From: Leptolinea sp. UBA5366
GTDB lineage: Bacteria > Chloroflexota > Anaerolineae > Anaerolineales > Anaerolineaceae
Length of the DNA: 64,000 nucleotides
Assembly (NCBI GenBank): GCA_002407845.1
Contig: DHPK01000010.1
Location: 8,017-72,016, forward strand
Reading direction: 5' to 3'
The notes beneath the pieces were generated by a model. The model saw only the letters and a list, made by a program, of their open reading frames with translations. It had not been told where the DNA came from and searched no databases. This document shows positions 17,529 to 25,768 of the stretch, piece by piece; the first letter of the stretch is position 1; every line of letters begins with the position of its first letter. The position numbers and the translations under genes are program-made.

Positions 17529-19001
17529 TTAAGGCTGCGCAGTTGACGGAAGCGCATTCGCAGCTTCCGCGCTTGTTTGGCTGGTGGGCTGAGGACTTGC
17601 TGAGTCGTTTTCCGTTTGACTAGCCGGCTGGGTTGGCAGCGTGTTCAACGCCGTGCCAGTGACTTTGACCTGATCGCCAGGATTCAGATCCCCGGTCTGA
17701 ATTTCGATAAGTCCATTGTTTTCATTTCCAGTCGTAACCGCTTCCCGCGTGAAAGCTCCATCCTTTAGCACTTCGACAAAACCACCCAGTTCGTCAGTCT
17801 GCAGCGCACTGCTTGGAATTAGCAGGCTGTCAGCTTTTTCAGAAATCATAATTCTCACTTCACCGGTCATCCCAATTTTGACGGACGCATCCGGATTGTC
17901 GAAAGATACAACCGCCCGATACGTAACGTTATTGCTGCTTGAAGAGGTGTAGCTTGAAATGTAGCGCACGGTTCCATAATAGACCTTGTCAGCCTGTGAA
18001 TCAAGAACGATCTGAGCGGCTTGCCCATCCTGCAACCGGTTGACGTCCACTTCCGACACGTTCAATGAGAGATAATAAGCGCTCGTGTCATCAATGCGAA
18101 TGCCGGTCGTTCCTTTCACAACGTATCCCCCTTCTTCTGCCGCGATTTTTGTCACAATACCGGGTATATCAGCGACTAGAAATCTTTTTTTGTAGGTTGA
18201 GAGAGCTGTATCCAGCTTTACTTCTGCGCTCAGCTGATCTTCCTTCCGCACAAAACTGAGCTGATAGGTTTTAAATTCTTTCAACGCAGTTTCATAAGCA
18301 TCTGCAGCGTGATCCGCCGTCGCTTTTGCAACTGATTTCGTCATATCGGTTGTGTTATTCACATAGTATTGCCATAAGTCGTAAGCTTTGGCGTAGGCAG
18401 TCAGAGTTGTCTGAAGCGTCGAATATTTTTCCATCCGTTCCGCATCAATTTGATCACGGAGTTTAACGCCTTCATAATCAGCCTTGGCATGGTCATAGGC
18501 ATCGCGTGCCCCGATCATGGCTTTTTCAGCGGATTCAATCTGGCTCTGAGACGCAACGGGGTAATTCAGCCCCTCAGCTGCTTTCTCATTGTCCTGTTTT
18601 GTGACTTCCGCATCGCGCAAATTCTTATAAGCCTGCGCTTTTGCCGTTTCTGATATAAGCAATTTATCCAATGCTTCTTCAGCATCAATCATTTCAGTTT
18701 CGGAGCTGATGATGGCGGCCGGCATCGAGTCCGTCCGCAATACGGCCAGAACCTGATCTTTTTCGACGGTATCGCCAATCGCAACTGACACACTCTCGAC
18801 AACTCCCGAAATCTGCCAGTTCAATTCCGAATGCTGGGCGGATTCAACGTTGCCCGTCAGCGGCAGCACATCAGCGATGGAACCTCGCGTAACAGACGCA
18901 GTCTGAACGGTCCCATCCTGAGCATTACCGCTGCGCAGCGCACAGCCGCTCAGCACTATAGCTAAAATCAGGAGAAATAAAGACAATACTTTATTTTTCA
19001 A
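17529..19001 (-). CDS. Lipoprotein membrane-fusion protein (HlyD/RND adaptor), copy A
   Basis: This 490-aa protein starts with a lipoprotein signal whose lipobox is LSGC near residue 19. Lipoyl halves (LNWQISGVVESVSVAIGDTV), a coiled-coil hairpin (about 110-290) and a beta-barrel follow. The last about 40 residues are Ser/Gln/Pro/Thr rich. The start codon is TTG, preceded by GGAGAAAG at good spacing. It is the first gene of the exporter operon (adaptor A, adaptor B, ATPase, permease, adaptor C, adaptor D). Confidence 0.87.
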   Translation of the reverse strand: MKNKVLSLFLLILAIVLSGCALRSGNAQDGTVQTASVTRGSIADVLPLTGNVESAQHSELNWQISGVVESVSVAIGDTVEKDQVLAVLRTDSMPAAIISSETEMIDAEEALDKLLISETAKAQAYKNLRDAEVTKQDNEKAAEGLNYPVASQSQIESAEKAMIGARDAYDHAKADYEGVKLRDQIDAERMEKYSTLQTTLTAYAKAYDLWQYYVNNTTDMTKSVAKATADHAADAYETALKEFKTYQLSFVRKEDQLSAEVKLDTALSTYKKRFLVADIPGIVTKIAAEEGGYVVKGTTGIRIDDTSAYYLSLNVSEVDVNRLQDGQAAQIVLDSQADKVYYGTVRYISSYTSSSSNNVTYRAVVSFDNPDASVKIGMTGEVRIMISEKADSLLIPSSALQTDELGGFVEVLKDGAFTREAVTTGNENNGLIEIQTGDLNPGDQVKVTGTALNTLPTQPASQTENDSASPQPTSQTSAEAANALPSTAQP

Positions 19002-19261
19002 TAGCTTTCTCCAATATTTTTATAATAGTTTGACATTTTCGTTCACCCATTTACTTTACGCATTATTTACAAGATAGTTTCGAATTATCGGATTGAACCG
19101 CTCTTGTATTCCTGACACACTGATTGTATTCGCTCCGAGGGCAAATCATAATTAAATCAACCTTAAATCCATGATAAAAAGGATCATCTTAACCTTACTT
19201 TTAACTTGACTGCAGGTTTGATCGAATGATCACACTGAATTCAGGAATGCGCATTCTATGT

Positions 19262-19273
19262 TTTAATTGACAC
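19262..19273 (+). promoter_or_regulatory. Probable -10 element for a leaderless yitT-type transcript
   Basis: TTTAAT ends six bases before the ATG at 19274 and there is no Shine-Dalgarno. The 272-bp gap upstream (19002-19273) is AT-rich and also must hold the promoter of the divergent exporter operon, for which I see no clear -35/-10 pair. Confidence 0.3.
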
Positions 19274-20170
19274 ATGCAAAAAATAATCGCCGAATTCAAA
19301 GAGGATTTCTTTTCTAAAGAATCATTGAAGGACTACCTGCTGATTCTGGCTGGCTGCATCATTCAAGCCGCCAGCATGGTCTTTTTTCTGATCCCTGCCC
19401 GGCTGATCAGCGGCGGCGTCTCCGGACTGGCGCAGGTGCTCAATTCTTACACCGGCTGGCCGATCGGGACCATGACCCTGATTGGGAACATTCCCTTATT
19501 TTTCCTCGGCTGGCGCTATCTCGGCAGGCGAAAATTTGCAATTCGAACGATCATCGCAGTCGTGCTTTTCTCCTTTTTCACTGATCTGCTCTCTTCATTG
19601 CAGCAGGGCGCTTATTTCACGAATGACCTGTTCCTGAACACGATGTTCGGAGCCGTCGTCCTCGGCATCGGTTTCGGGCTGGTTTATCTCGGCAGCGGCA
19701 CTAGCGGCGGCAGTGACATCATCGGGCGGATCCTCAATCAGCGTTTCGGTTTTCCGATGACCCAATCCTACCTGCTGACGGATTCACTTTCCGTTCTCTT
19801 AGGGGGCGTCGCATTCGGCTGGGATCTGGCGCTTTACGGTCTGATCGCGATCTACATCAGCGGGCTGGCAGCCTCAACAATCTCAGAAGGCTCAAGCGTC
19901 TGCCGCGATGTGATGATCATCACGGACGCGCCGGATGCTATCGCGGCAAGCGTCATCAATGAATTGAACCGAAGCGTGACCCACTTGAAAGGGGTCGGCG
20001 GATATTCAAAAGAGGAAAAATCGGTGATTTACTGTGTGATCGGGCGCGGAGAAGTGAACCACCTGAAACGGCTGGTGGTTGAGTCAGACCCCGGTGCTTT
20101 CATGGTCGTCGGACACGCGCATGAAGTCCTGGGAGAAGGGTTTCAGAAATACAAAACGCTGCCGGACTGA
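19274..20170 (+). CDS. YitT family membrane protein with DUF2179 domain
   Basis: This 298-aa protein has five or six membrane helices in its first about 210 residues (including the LIPARLISGGVSGLAQ and LGIGFGLVYLGSGTSGGSDIIG motifs) and a C-terminal cytosolic DUF2179 domain (GVGGYSKEEKSVIYCVIGRGEV, DPGAFMVVGHAHEVLG). The family is widespread; its transport function is not firmly established. Its stop codon directly abuts the stop of the convergent era gene, leaving no room for a terminator. Confidence 0.93.
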   Translation: MQKIIAEFKEDFFSKESLKDYLLILAGCIIQAASMVFFLIPARLISGGVSGLAQVLNSYTGWPIGTMTLIGNIPLFFLGWRYLGRRKFAIRTIIAVVLFSFFTDLLSSLQQGAYFTNDLFLNTMFGAVVLGIGFGLVYLGSGTSGGSDIIGRILNQRFGFPMTQSYLLTDSLSVLLGGVAFGWDLALYGLIAIYISGLAASTISEGSSVCRDVMIITDAPDAIAASVINELNRSVTHLKGVGGYSKEEKSVIYCVIGRGEVNHLKRLVVESDPGAFMVVGHAHEVLGEGFQKYKTLPD

Positions 20171-21082
20171 TTATTTTTTAAATACAAATCCCAATGACCG
20201 CAGAACCTCAGGATTGTTCCGCCAGTTTTTAATCACCTTGGCTTTCAATTCAATATAAACGGATCGATCTGTCAGTTTTTCAATCTCAATCCGGGCGTCC
20301 TGACCAATTTTTTTGATCATCGACCCGTTCTTCCCGATCACAATGCTCTTGTGCGTTTCGCGATCCAAAATCAAGGTTGCCTGAATATAAGCCTTCTCCT
20401 GCGAGCGGTCTTTGTAATCGTCAATTCGAACCGCGATCGAATGCGGGATTTCCTCACTCAGGTTCTTCAGCAGTGATTCACGGATCAGATCGCGTGCAAT
20501 CTCGCGCTCGTACAGGTCAGTTACCTGATCTTCGTCATAGAAAGCCGGTCCAGCCGGCAGTTTCGAGACCAATGCCTGCAGCAATTCCTGACAGCCAGAA
20601 CCGGTTGCGGCTGAAATCTGGTGACTTTCTGCATCGGGCAGCAGCGCCTGATAAGCCTGCACCGCAGCAGAGAGTTTTTCCCCTTTGAGCAAATCTTTCT
20701 TGTTCAGCGCGAGCACAGTGTTCCCCGCAACGCCTGCCTTAGTAATCCTTGCCGCGACCAATTCATCTTCTGCGTTCGGACGGCTGTCCAAATCCACAAT
20801 CCAGAGGACGATATCAACATCATTCAGCGTGCCAAGCGCGGCAGAATTCATAAAATCCCCCAGCTTTGATTGAGGTTTATGAATGCCAGGCGTGTCAATA
20901 AAGACGATCTGATAATCAGCTTCGGTGATGATCCCCAGCTGATTCCGCTGCGTTGTCTGTGGCCGGGGCGAGACCGCGGCAATCTTTTGGCGCAGCAGCT
21001 GATTCATCAGGGTTGACTTCCCGACATTCGGTTTGCCGACGACGGCGACAAAGCCTGAGCGAAAGTTCGATTGATTTTCCAA
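20171..21082 (-). CDS. era: GTPase Era
   Basis: This 303-aa GTPase helps 16S rRNA processing and 30S subunit assembly. G1 is GKPNVGKSTLMNQ (about 16-28), G3 DTPG, G4 NKKD, and the C-terminal KH domain has the motif IVIGKNGSMIKKIGQDARIEIE that binds the 3' end of 16S rRNA. The start appears to be TTG (21082) with AAGG about 12 bases upstream. It is downstream of the GIY-YIG gene with a 3-bp gap. Confidence 0.97.
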   Translation of the reverse strand: MENQSNFRSGFVAVVGKPNVGKSTLMNQLLRQKIAAVSPRPQTTQRNQLGIITEADYQIVFIDTPGIHKPQSKLGDFMNSAALGTLNDVDIVLWIVDLDSRPNAEDELVAARITKAGVAGNTVLALNKKDLLKGEKLSAAVQAYQALLPDAESHQISAATGSGCQELLQALVSKLPAGPAFYDEDQVTDLYEREIARDLIRESLLKNLSEEIPHSIAVRIDDYKDRSQEKAYIQATLILDRETHKSIVIGKNGSMIKKIGQDARIEIEKLTDRSVYIELKAKVIKNWRNNPEVLRSLGFVFKK

Positions 21083-21085
21083 TTC

Positions 21086-21526
21086 CTATACTGCCTTTTC
21101 TTCGATTTCCTGCATCGCCAGCCAGGATGCTGACAACTCAGTTTTTTTCTTATGAGAATACTTTTTTATTTCAAGTTCCCGCAGCATTGCTGCCCGCCGG
21201 CTGTCAAGCGTTTCAAGATAAACCAGCCTGACCGGCGCATTCATCCGTGTGTAAGCCGCTCCGCGCCCAGCGTTGTGAGTCTTGATGCGGCGCTGGGGGT
21301 CTGTTGTCCAGCCGGTGTAAAAAGCGTCATTCGCGCACTTCACCATGTAACAAAAACAGGGTTTCGGCTGGGGACTCCCCTCAGGCTCCGGAGATGCTAC
21401 GCGTCCTTCTTCTTTCGCATCAGCCCCCCCAGGAACATCTGTCCCAGCTGGTCTGACATCGACGTCCGCTCGCTTTTCTCTTCCTTTTCCTTCCGCCAGA
21501 CATTTTCGGCGTATTCCCTGAGCCAT
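21086..21526 (-). CDS. GIY-YIG domain nuclease (UPF0213/YhbQ type)
   Basis: The C-terminal about 85 residues form a compact GIY-YIG domain: CYMVKCANDAFYTGWT carries the GIY and YIG equivalents, then RRIKTHNAGRGAAYTR and a Glu in LRELEIKKYS. Single-domain members are small structure-specific nucleases of uncertain role. The only in-frame ATG upstream of the domain is at 21526, inside the end of tyrA, giving a 130-bp overlap and a Lys/Arg/Gly-rich leader of about 57 residues that is probably not functional. The true start may be a rare codon nearer 21420. Confidence 0.75.
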   Translation of the reverse strand: MAQGIRRKCLAEGKGREKRADVDVRPAGTDVPGGADAKEEGRVASPEPEGSPQPKPCFCYMVKCANDAFYTGWTTDPQRRIKTHNAGRGAAYTRMNAPVRLVYLETLDSRRAAMLRELEIKKYSHKKKTELSASWLAMQEIEEKAV

Positions 21527-22386
21527 ATTTCTCTTCCTTTATCCGATTTTTCATAAAGGGATTCTAATGCGGCGATATCCCGGTTCTGAATGGCATCCCG
21601 ATATTCTTTCAGACTGAAAATAAATTCATTCAGCATCCGCAGCGTGCCTTCGCGATTTTCGCCCATCACGCTGGCGAACTCCTGCCGTGTGCGTTCCTCG
21701 GTCATCAGCCCGGTCTGGTAAGCGAACTCCTTTGTGCCGGCTTTCCGGGCTTCCACCCAGCTGGGCTGTGCCAGCAGCGCATTCATCAGCGCGCTGGACA
21801 GCAGCCATGGCAGATTATGCACTCCCGCCAGCAGTCCGTCCAGTTCAAACGGATCAATAAACAGGCTGTAAGCCCCTGCCAGACTGCCAAGGTCGGCAGC
21901 CAGCTTGACAACCGAAGGATCAGTTTTCTCGGTCGGCGCAATCAACAGCGACCCGCCTTTAAACAGATCCTCGTGCGCCGTATGATACTCCCGGGAAACC
22001 TCCTGGAGATATTCCGTTTTCAAGGCGGGATAAACGCCAAGAAAATGGCTAGGCTGTTTTAAGTATTGCTGCGCCAGTCGGTCAGCAGCCACTTTAATCG
22101 GACTGAAATCCAAAACGGCTGCATCTTTTTTCATCTCGTGTCCGATCAGCTTTAATGTTGGTTCAAGCTGGTCAGCCGGCAGCGCAAGGCAGATGATATC
22201 GGCATTTTTAACCGCGTCAACGACACCGCGTCCTGTCTGATCCACGGCATCCGTCTTCAGCGCGTTGTCTTGGGCGTATTGATGCGTGTCAAACCCGACG
22301 CGCTTGAGGTCTTTTTTCTGATATTTCAAAGCCAGACCCAATGAGGTGCCAATTTCACCTAAACCTAAAATTGCAATTTCAATCAT
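21397..22386 (-). CDS. Prephenate dehydrogenase family protein
   Basis: This 329-aa protein has the TyrA plan: N-terminal Rossmann domain (IAILGLGEIGTSLGLAL, residues about 4-20; ADIICLALPAD near 65) and a C-terminal helical domain. It would oxidatively decarboxylate prephenate (or arogenate) toward tyrosine. It lacks an ACT or chorismate mutase domain. The sequence is divergent, and the substrate-binding His/Arg cannot be checked by eye, so another 6-phosphogluconate-dehydrogenase-like role is possible. The ATG at 22386 follows GGAGG; the gene overlaps the end of the M50 protease gene by a few bases upstream of its start signal. Confidence 0.8.
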   Translation of the reverse strand: MIEIAILGLGEIGTSLGLALKYQKKDLKRVGFDTHQYAQDNALKTDAVDQTGRGVVDAVKNADIICLALPADQLEPTLKLIGHEMKKDAAVLDFSPIKVAADRLAQQYLKQPSHFLGVYPALKTEYLQEVSREYHTAHEDLFKGGSLLIAPTEKTDPSVVKLAADLGSLAGAYSLFIDPFELDGLLAGVHNLPWLLSSALMNALLAQPSWVEARKAGTKEFAYQTGLMTEERTRQEFASVMGENREGTLRMLNEFIFSLKEYRDAIQNRDIAALESLYEKSDKGREIWLREYAENVWRKEKEEKSERTSMSDQLGQMFLGGLMRKKKDA

Positions 22387-22387
22387 T

Positions 22388-23011
22388 TCATCCTCCAACC
22401 AGCCAGGAATAAAGTCCGCGAATGATCGGACTCAATACGCTCCCAAAAATGTTAATTCGGAAATAGGGCAGAATCAAAAAACAGAGCATCAAGATTTGAG
22501 GCCCATTTTCCTGAATGCGCTGCCAAATGGAACGAACGCTCTGCGGAATAAAGTATCCGAGCACTTTTTCGCCATCCAGCGGCCTCAGCGGCACCAGATT
22601 GAACACCATCAGACTGAGATTGATCCAGATAAACTGATTTAGAAACAGCATAATCCAAGACGAAATCCCCGTACTGAACGTCATGATCAATGCAGCCAGC
22701 GCCGCCAGCAGAAAATTTGAAAAAGGACCGGCAAACGAAACGAGCATCACGCCCGCTTTATTCCGCCGCAGCAGCAAATCAGGACGGATCGAAACCGGTT
22801 TTGCCCAGCCAAATCCGACCAGAACAAGCATCAGCGACCCAAACAGATCAAGATGTTTCAGCGGATTCAATGTCAGTCTGCCGTCTTGAGCCGGAGTCGG
22901 GTCGCCCAGCCGAGTCGCAACAAAAGCGTGTGAAAATTCATGAATCGTAAAGGCAATCACTAAGGTGATTATCCGAATCAGCAAAGTCTGAGGCGTCATG
23001 TTTTGCAGCAT
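22388..23011 (-). CDS. M50 site-2 protease-like membrane metallopeptidase
   Basis: This 207-aa protein is a short site-2 protease homologue with about five membrane helices. The zinc motif HEFSH is at about residues 24-28 in helix 1, and LTLNPLKHLDLFGSL near 47-62 and NLVPLRPLDGEKVL near 140 match the conserved NPxxHxD and LxPLDG elements. Such stand-alone members are of unknown substrate. The start MLQNMTPQ is preceded by TATAAT at six bases, without Shine-Dalgarno, which points to leaderless translation. Confidence 0.92.
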   Translation of the reverse strand: MLQNMTPQTLLIRIITLVIAFTIHEFSHAFVATRLGDPTPAQDGRLTLNPLKHLDLFGSLMLVLVGFGWAKPVSIRPDLLLRRNKAGVMLVSFAGPFSNFLLAALAALIMTFSTGISSWIMLFLNQFIWINLSLMVFNLVPLRPLDGEKVLGYFIPQSVRSIWQRIQENGPQILMLCFLILPYFRINIFGSVLSPIIRGLYSWLVGG

Positions 23012-23017
23012 GCAGAA

Positions 23018-23023
23018 ATTATA
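23018..23023 (-). promoter_or_regulatory. Probable -10 element of the M50 protease gene (leaderless)
   Basis: TATAAT on the minus strand ends six bases before the ATG at 23011. A start site seven bases downstream of the -10 would fall on the start codon. No convincing -35 is seen. Confidence 0.4.
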
Positions 23024-23111
23024 TCATCGAGGAATTTTTACGCCTGCCAGCGGATTGAACGAGCAGAACCAGCAAGGTACCGATTTTTTCGCCGTCCCGT
23101 CGGACTTCCTG

Positions 23112-23117
23112 TATAAT
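23112..23117 (+). promoter_or_regulatory. Probable -10 element of the DUF951 gene (leaderless)
   Basis: TATAAT ends six bases before the ATG at 23124, mirroring the arrangement of the divergent M50 gene. TTCGCC lies 18 bp upstream as a weak -35. Confidence 0.4.
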
Positions 23118-23123
23118 TACCGC

Positions 23124-23336
23124 ATGGACGAGGTCTATGAACTGGGCGATCTGATCGTGCTCAAGAAAAAGCACCCATGTGGATCAAACGAATGGAAGGT
23201 GGTTCGGCTAGGCGCAGAAATCGGGCTCGAATGCCTTAAATGTCAGCACAGAATTCTGCTGACGCGCCGCGAATTATCACACAAAAAGAAAAACCTTCCC
23301 AATAAACCGACCCAAGCGCCGGAAAACCCGGCATAA
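23124..23336 (+). CDS. DUF951 family protein
   Basis: This 70-aa protein is a DUF951 member: a short SH3-like beta domain with LGDLIVLKKKHPCGSNEWKVVRLGAEIGLEC in pieces, and two Cys pairs around HPCG and CLKC that probably bind zinc, then HRILLTRREL. A longer frame extends upstream to 22998 but runs over the divergent gene, and homologues begin at this Met. DUF951 proteins often sit beside ychF or translation genes and may bind nucleic acid; function unproven. Confidence 0.9.
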   Translation: MDEVYELGDLIVLKKKHPCGSNEWKVVRLGAEIGLECLKCQHRILLTRRELSHKKKNLPNKPTQAPENPA

Positions 23337-23373
23337 TTAACCATCAGGACGCGAAGACAGCAAGAGGAAACTT

Positions 23374-23868
23374 GTGCCAATTTTAGATGCAGATACGATT
23401 GAAATTTTCAGCCGCAGCGCGGAACAAACCCGCCGTCTGGGGATGCGTCTGGGCAGACTGTTGCAGCCGGGAGATGTTTTCTGCTTCAATGGGGAGCTGG
23501 GAGCCGGCAAGACAACTTTCATTCAAGGCATCGCGCAGGGATGGGGCAGCATCGACCCGGTGACTAGCCCGACCTTCATGCTGGTCAATGAATACAACCG
23601 GCTGGACAAGCGCACACTGTTCCACATGGACGCCTATCGGATCGACAGCACGATCGAAGCCGAAGAGCTCGATCTTGACAACATGCTGCACCGCGGAGCC
23701 CTGCTGGTTGAATGGGCAGACCGCATCAGCAGCATTCTTCCCGCTGAACGGCTGACGATCCAAATGAGCTGGGTCGCCGATGAGCAGCGGCAGCTGACAT
23801 TGGTGCCAACGGGAGAATATTATGAAAATCTGCTGCGCTCTTTTCGCCAGCGGTCGTTCGGAGTCTAA
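23374..23868 (+). CDS. tsaE: tRNA threonylcarbamoyladenosine biosynthesis ATPase TsaE
   Basis: This 164-aa P-loop protein works with TsaB and TsaD in making t6A37 in tRNA. Walker A is GELGAGKTTFIQGI (about 47-60), followed by VTSPTFMLVNEY, HMDAYRI and LLVEWADRI, all family hallmarks. The start is GTG with AGAGGAA upstream. tsaB follows after 5 bp. tsaD is not in the window. Confidence 0.96.
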   Translation: MPILDADTIEIFSRSAEQTRRLGMRLGRLLQPGDVFCFNGELGAGKTTFIQGIAQGWGSIDPVTSPTFMLVNEYNRLDKRTLFHMDAYRIDSTIEAEELDLDNMLHRGALLVEWADRISSILPAERLTIQMSWVADEQRQLTLVPTGEYYENLLRSFRQRSFGV

Positions 23869-23873
23869 AACAA

Positions 23874-24542
23874 ATGTTATTAGCCATTGATACCTCAACC
23901 AACGGGATGGGAATTGCAGTTTATGACGGAAACAGCATCATTGCTGAATCCTCCGCGGTCAGCAGCAGCCGCCATACGGTTTCGCTGGCGCCTGCCGTCA
24001 AACAATTGTTCAACACCATCGATGTCGATATCACAAAATTAAAGGGCATCGGGGTGGCGCTCGGCCCCGGCTCATTTACCAGCCTGCGCGTCGGGCTGGC
24101 ATTTGCCAAGGGGCTGGCGCTCGGTCTGGACATTCCTGTGATCGGAATTCCGACGCTGGACGTGCTGGCAGCCGCCCAGCCGCAAAATGGGCTGCCGCTC
24201 TGTGCAGTGCTCCAAGCCGGCCGCGAGAAACTGGCGGTTGTCTTTTATAAAGCGGTCAAAGACAAATGGAGCGCGATCGCACCGGTTGCGGTTTTCACCT
24301 ATGATGAGTTCCCGGACGCGATCACCGAACCGACTACCGTTTGCGGCGAACTGACGGCGGAATTACGCACAGCGCTGCGGCGCAGGAATAAAAACGCCAA
24401 AGTTGCTCCGCCTGCCATGTGCCTGCGCCGGACAGGATTTCTGGCTGAATCAGCCTGGAACATTTTGGAAAAGGGAAATTACCCGCCGACTGCCAGCCTG
24501 TCCCCCATTTACCTGCATACCAAAGATCCTATTCCGCAGTAA
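23874..24542 (+). CDS. tsaB: tRNA threonylcarbamoyladenosine biosynthesis protein TsaB
   Basis: This 222-aa protein is an inactive ASKHA-fold paralogue of TsaD that scaffolds the t6A enzyme complex. The N-terminus MLLAIDTSTNGMGIAVYDG and the motif GVALGPGSFTSLRVGLAFAKGLAL (in pieces, about 60-85) are diagnostic. It is part of a tsaE-tsaB-rimI operon, the common bacterial order. Confidence 0.96.
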   Translation: MLLAIDTSTNGMGIAVYDGNSIIAESSAVSSSRHTVSLAPAVKQLFNTIDVDITKLKGIGVALGPGSFTSLRVGLAFAKGLALGLDIPVIGIPTLDVLAAAQPQNGLPLCAVLQAGREKLAVVFYKAVKDKWSAIAPVAVFTYDEFPDAITEPTTVCGELTAELRTALRRRNKNAKVAPPAMCLRRTGFLAESAWNILEKGNYPPTASLSPIYLHTKDPIPQ

Positions 24543-24545
24543 AGC

Positions 24546-25040
24546 ATGATCCCCCCAGCTGAAGTTGAATTGCGCCGGATGATCGCAGCAGACATTCCGA
24601 CCGTTTTCAGAATTGACCGCGAGTCATCCGCGCTGTATTGGCCGGAAAGCTCTTATCATTTCGAAACGGAGCAAAACAGGGCATCCCGCCCCTGGACTGC
24701 GCTCAGTCAGCAGGGTGAAATCATGGGATTTCTAATCCTGTGGCTGATCGAAGATGAGCTGCATGTCGCGAATTTTGCGGTCGCTCCTGCTTTCCGCCGC
24801 CGCGGGATCGGCTGGCTGCTGATGGACAACGGACTGAACCAAGGCTGGGACGAAGGCGCGCGCAGGTCATTTTTGGAAGTGCGCGCTGGCAACGAGCCGG
24901 CAATCGCGCTTTACAGTAAAATCGGTTATACCGAAGTGAATCGCCGCAAATCTTACTATCAGGACAATCAAGAAGATGCGCTGCTGATGAACTTGGAAGA
25001 ACCAGCTTTTCACAACTATATTCTTGCCCGGGAGAAATAA
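24546..25040 (+). CDS. rimI: RimI-like GNAT N-acetyltransferase
   Basis: This 164-aa GNAT enzyme matches RimI, which acetylates the N-terminal alanine of ribosomal protein S18 (bacterial RimI can be broader). The acetyl-CoA motif FRRRGIGWLLMDN (about 81-93) is clear, and LEVRAGNEPAIALYSKIGY and RRKSYY follow as in the family. The position after tsaB is the typical one. Its stop overlaps the next start as TAATG. Confidence 0.93.
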   Translation: MIPPAEVELRRMIAADIPTVFRIDRESSALYWPESSYHFETEQNRASRPWTALSQQGEIMGFLILWLIEDELHVANFAVAPAFRRRGIGWLLMDNGLNQGWDEGARRSFLEVRAGNEPAIALYSKIGYTEVNRRKSYYQDNQEDALLMNLEEPAFHNYILAREK

Positions 25041-25714
25041 TGAACGAATCTTTTGAAAAAATGACCCGGCTGGCTGAGGAAGTCTCAGTCTGCCAGAATT
25101 GTCAGCTGCACCTGTCGCGAAAAAAATCTGTTCCGGGAGAGGGAAACGTGCAGTCGAAAATCCTGTTCATCGGAGAAGGACCGGGAATGCATGAAAATGA
25201 AACCGGACGCCCTTTCGTCGGACAGGCAGGAAACTTTTTAAATGAGCTGATCGGTGCCGCCGGGCTCAAACGCACGGATGTGTTTATCACCAACGTCGTG
25301 AAATGCCGGCCGCCGTCCAACCGCGATCCGCTGCCGGAGGAATTGCAAGCCTGCTCCGCTTTTCTTGAGCGGCAGATTGAAATCATCAATCCGCTCGTGA
25401 TCGTCACATTGGGGCGCTTTTCAATGGCGCGTTATTTTCCAATGGAACGGGTCAGCGGAATTCATGGGAAAGGGCGGCTGATCGATGGACGCATGATCGT
25501 GCCGATGTTCCACCCGGCAGCCGCGCTGCATCAGCCGAATCTGCGCAGCAGCATTCTCCATGACTTTTCTCTGCTGCCCTCTTATATTGAACAGATCGAA
25601 GAACAGCAATATGCAGAAATCAACGAAGGATCTGATCCAGCCGAAAACCCGGTTGAAAGCGCAAAAGAAGACCCCGGCGAGCCAGCTGAGAGCGTTCAGC
25701 TGCCGTTATTCTGA
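25040..25714 (+). CDS. Family-4 uracil-DNA glycosylase (4Fe-4S)
   Basis: This 224-aa enzyme removes uracil from DNA. Four cysteines for a 4Fe-4S cluster are present (CQNCQLH near 18-21, VVKCRPP near 88, LQACSAF near 104). The active-site motif GEGPGMHENETGRPFVGQAG (about 48-67) and the HPAAALHQP motif near 156 fit the type-4/UdgA family. The last about 30 residues are Glu/Pro/Ala rich and probably disordered. The start overlaps the rimI stop. Confidence 0.95.
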   Translation: MNESFEKMTRLAEEVSVCQNCQLHLSRKKSVPGEGNVQSKILFIGEGPGMHENETGRPFVGQAGNFLNELIGAAGLKRTDVFITNVVKCRPPSNRDPLPEELQACSAFLERQIEIINPLVIVTLGRFSMARYFPMERVSGIHGKGRLIDGRMIVPMFHPAAALHQPNLRSSILHDFSLLPSYIEQIEEQQYAEINEGSDPAENPVESAKEDPGEPAESVQLPLF

Positions 25715-25768
25715 TCTTCTGCGGGCTGCTTTATAATTATGATGACAACGGCATAAGGACAGGATCGT

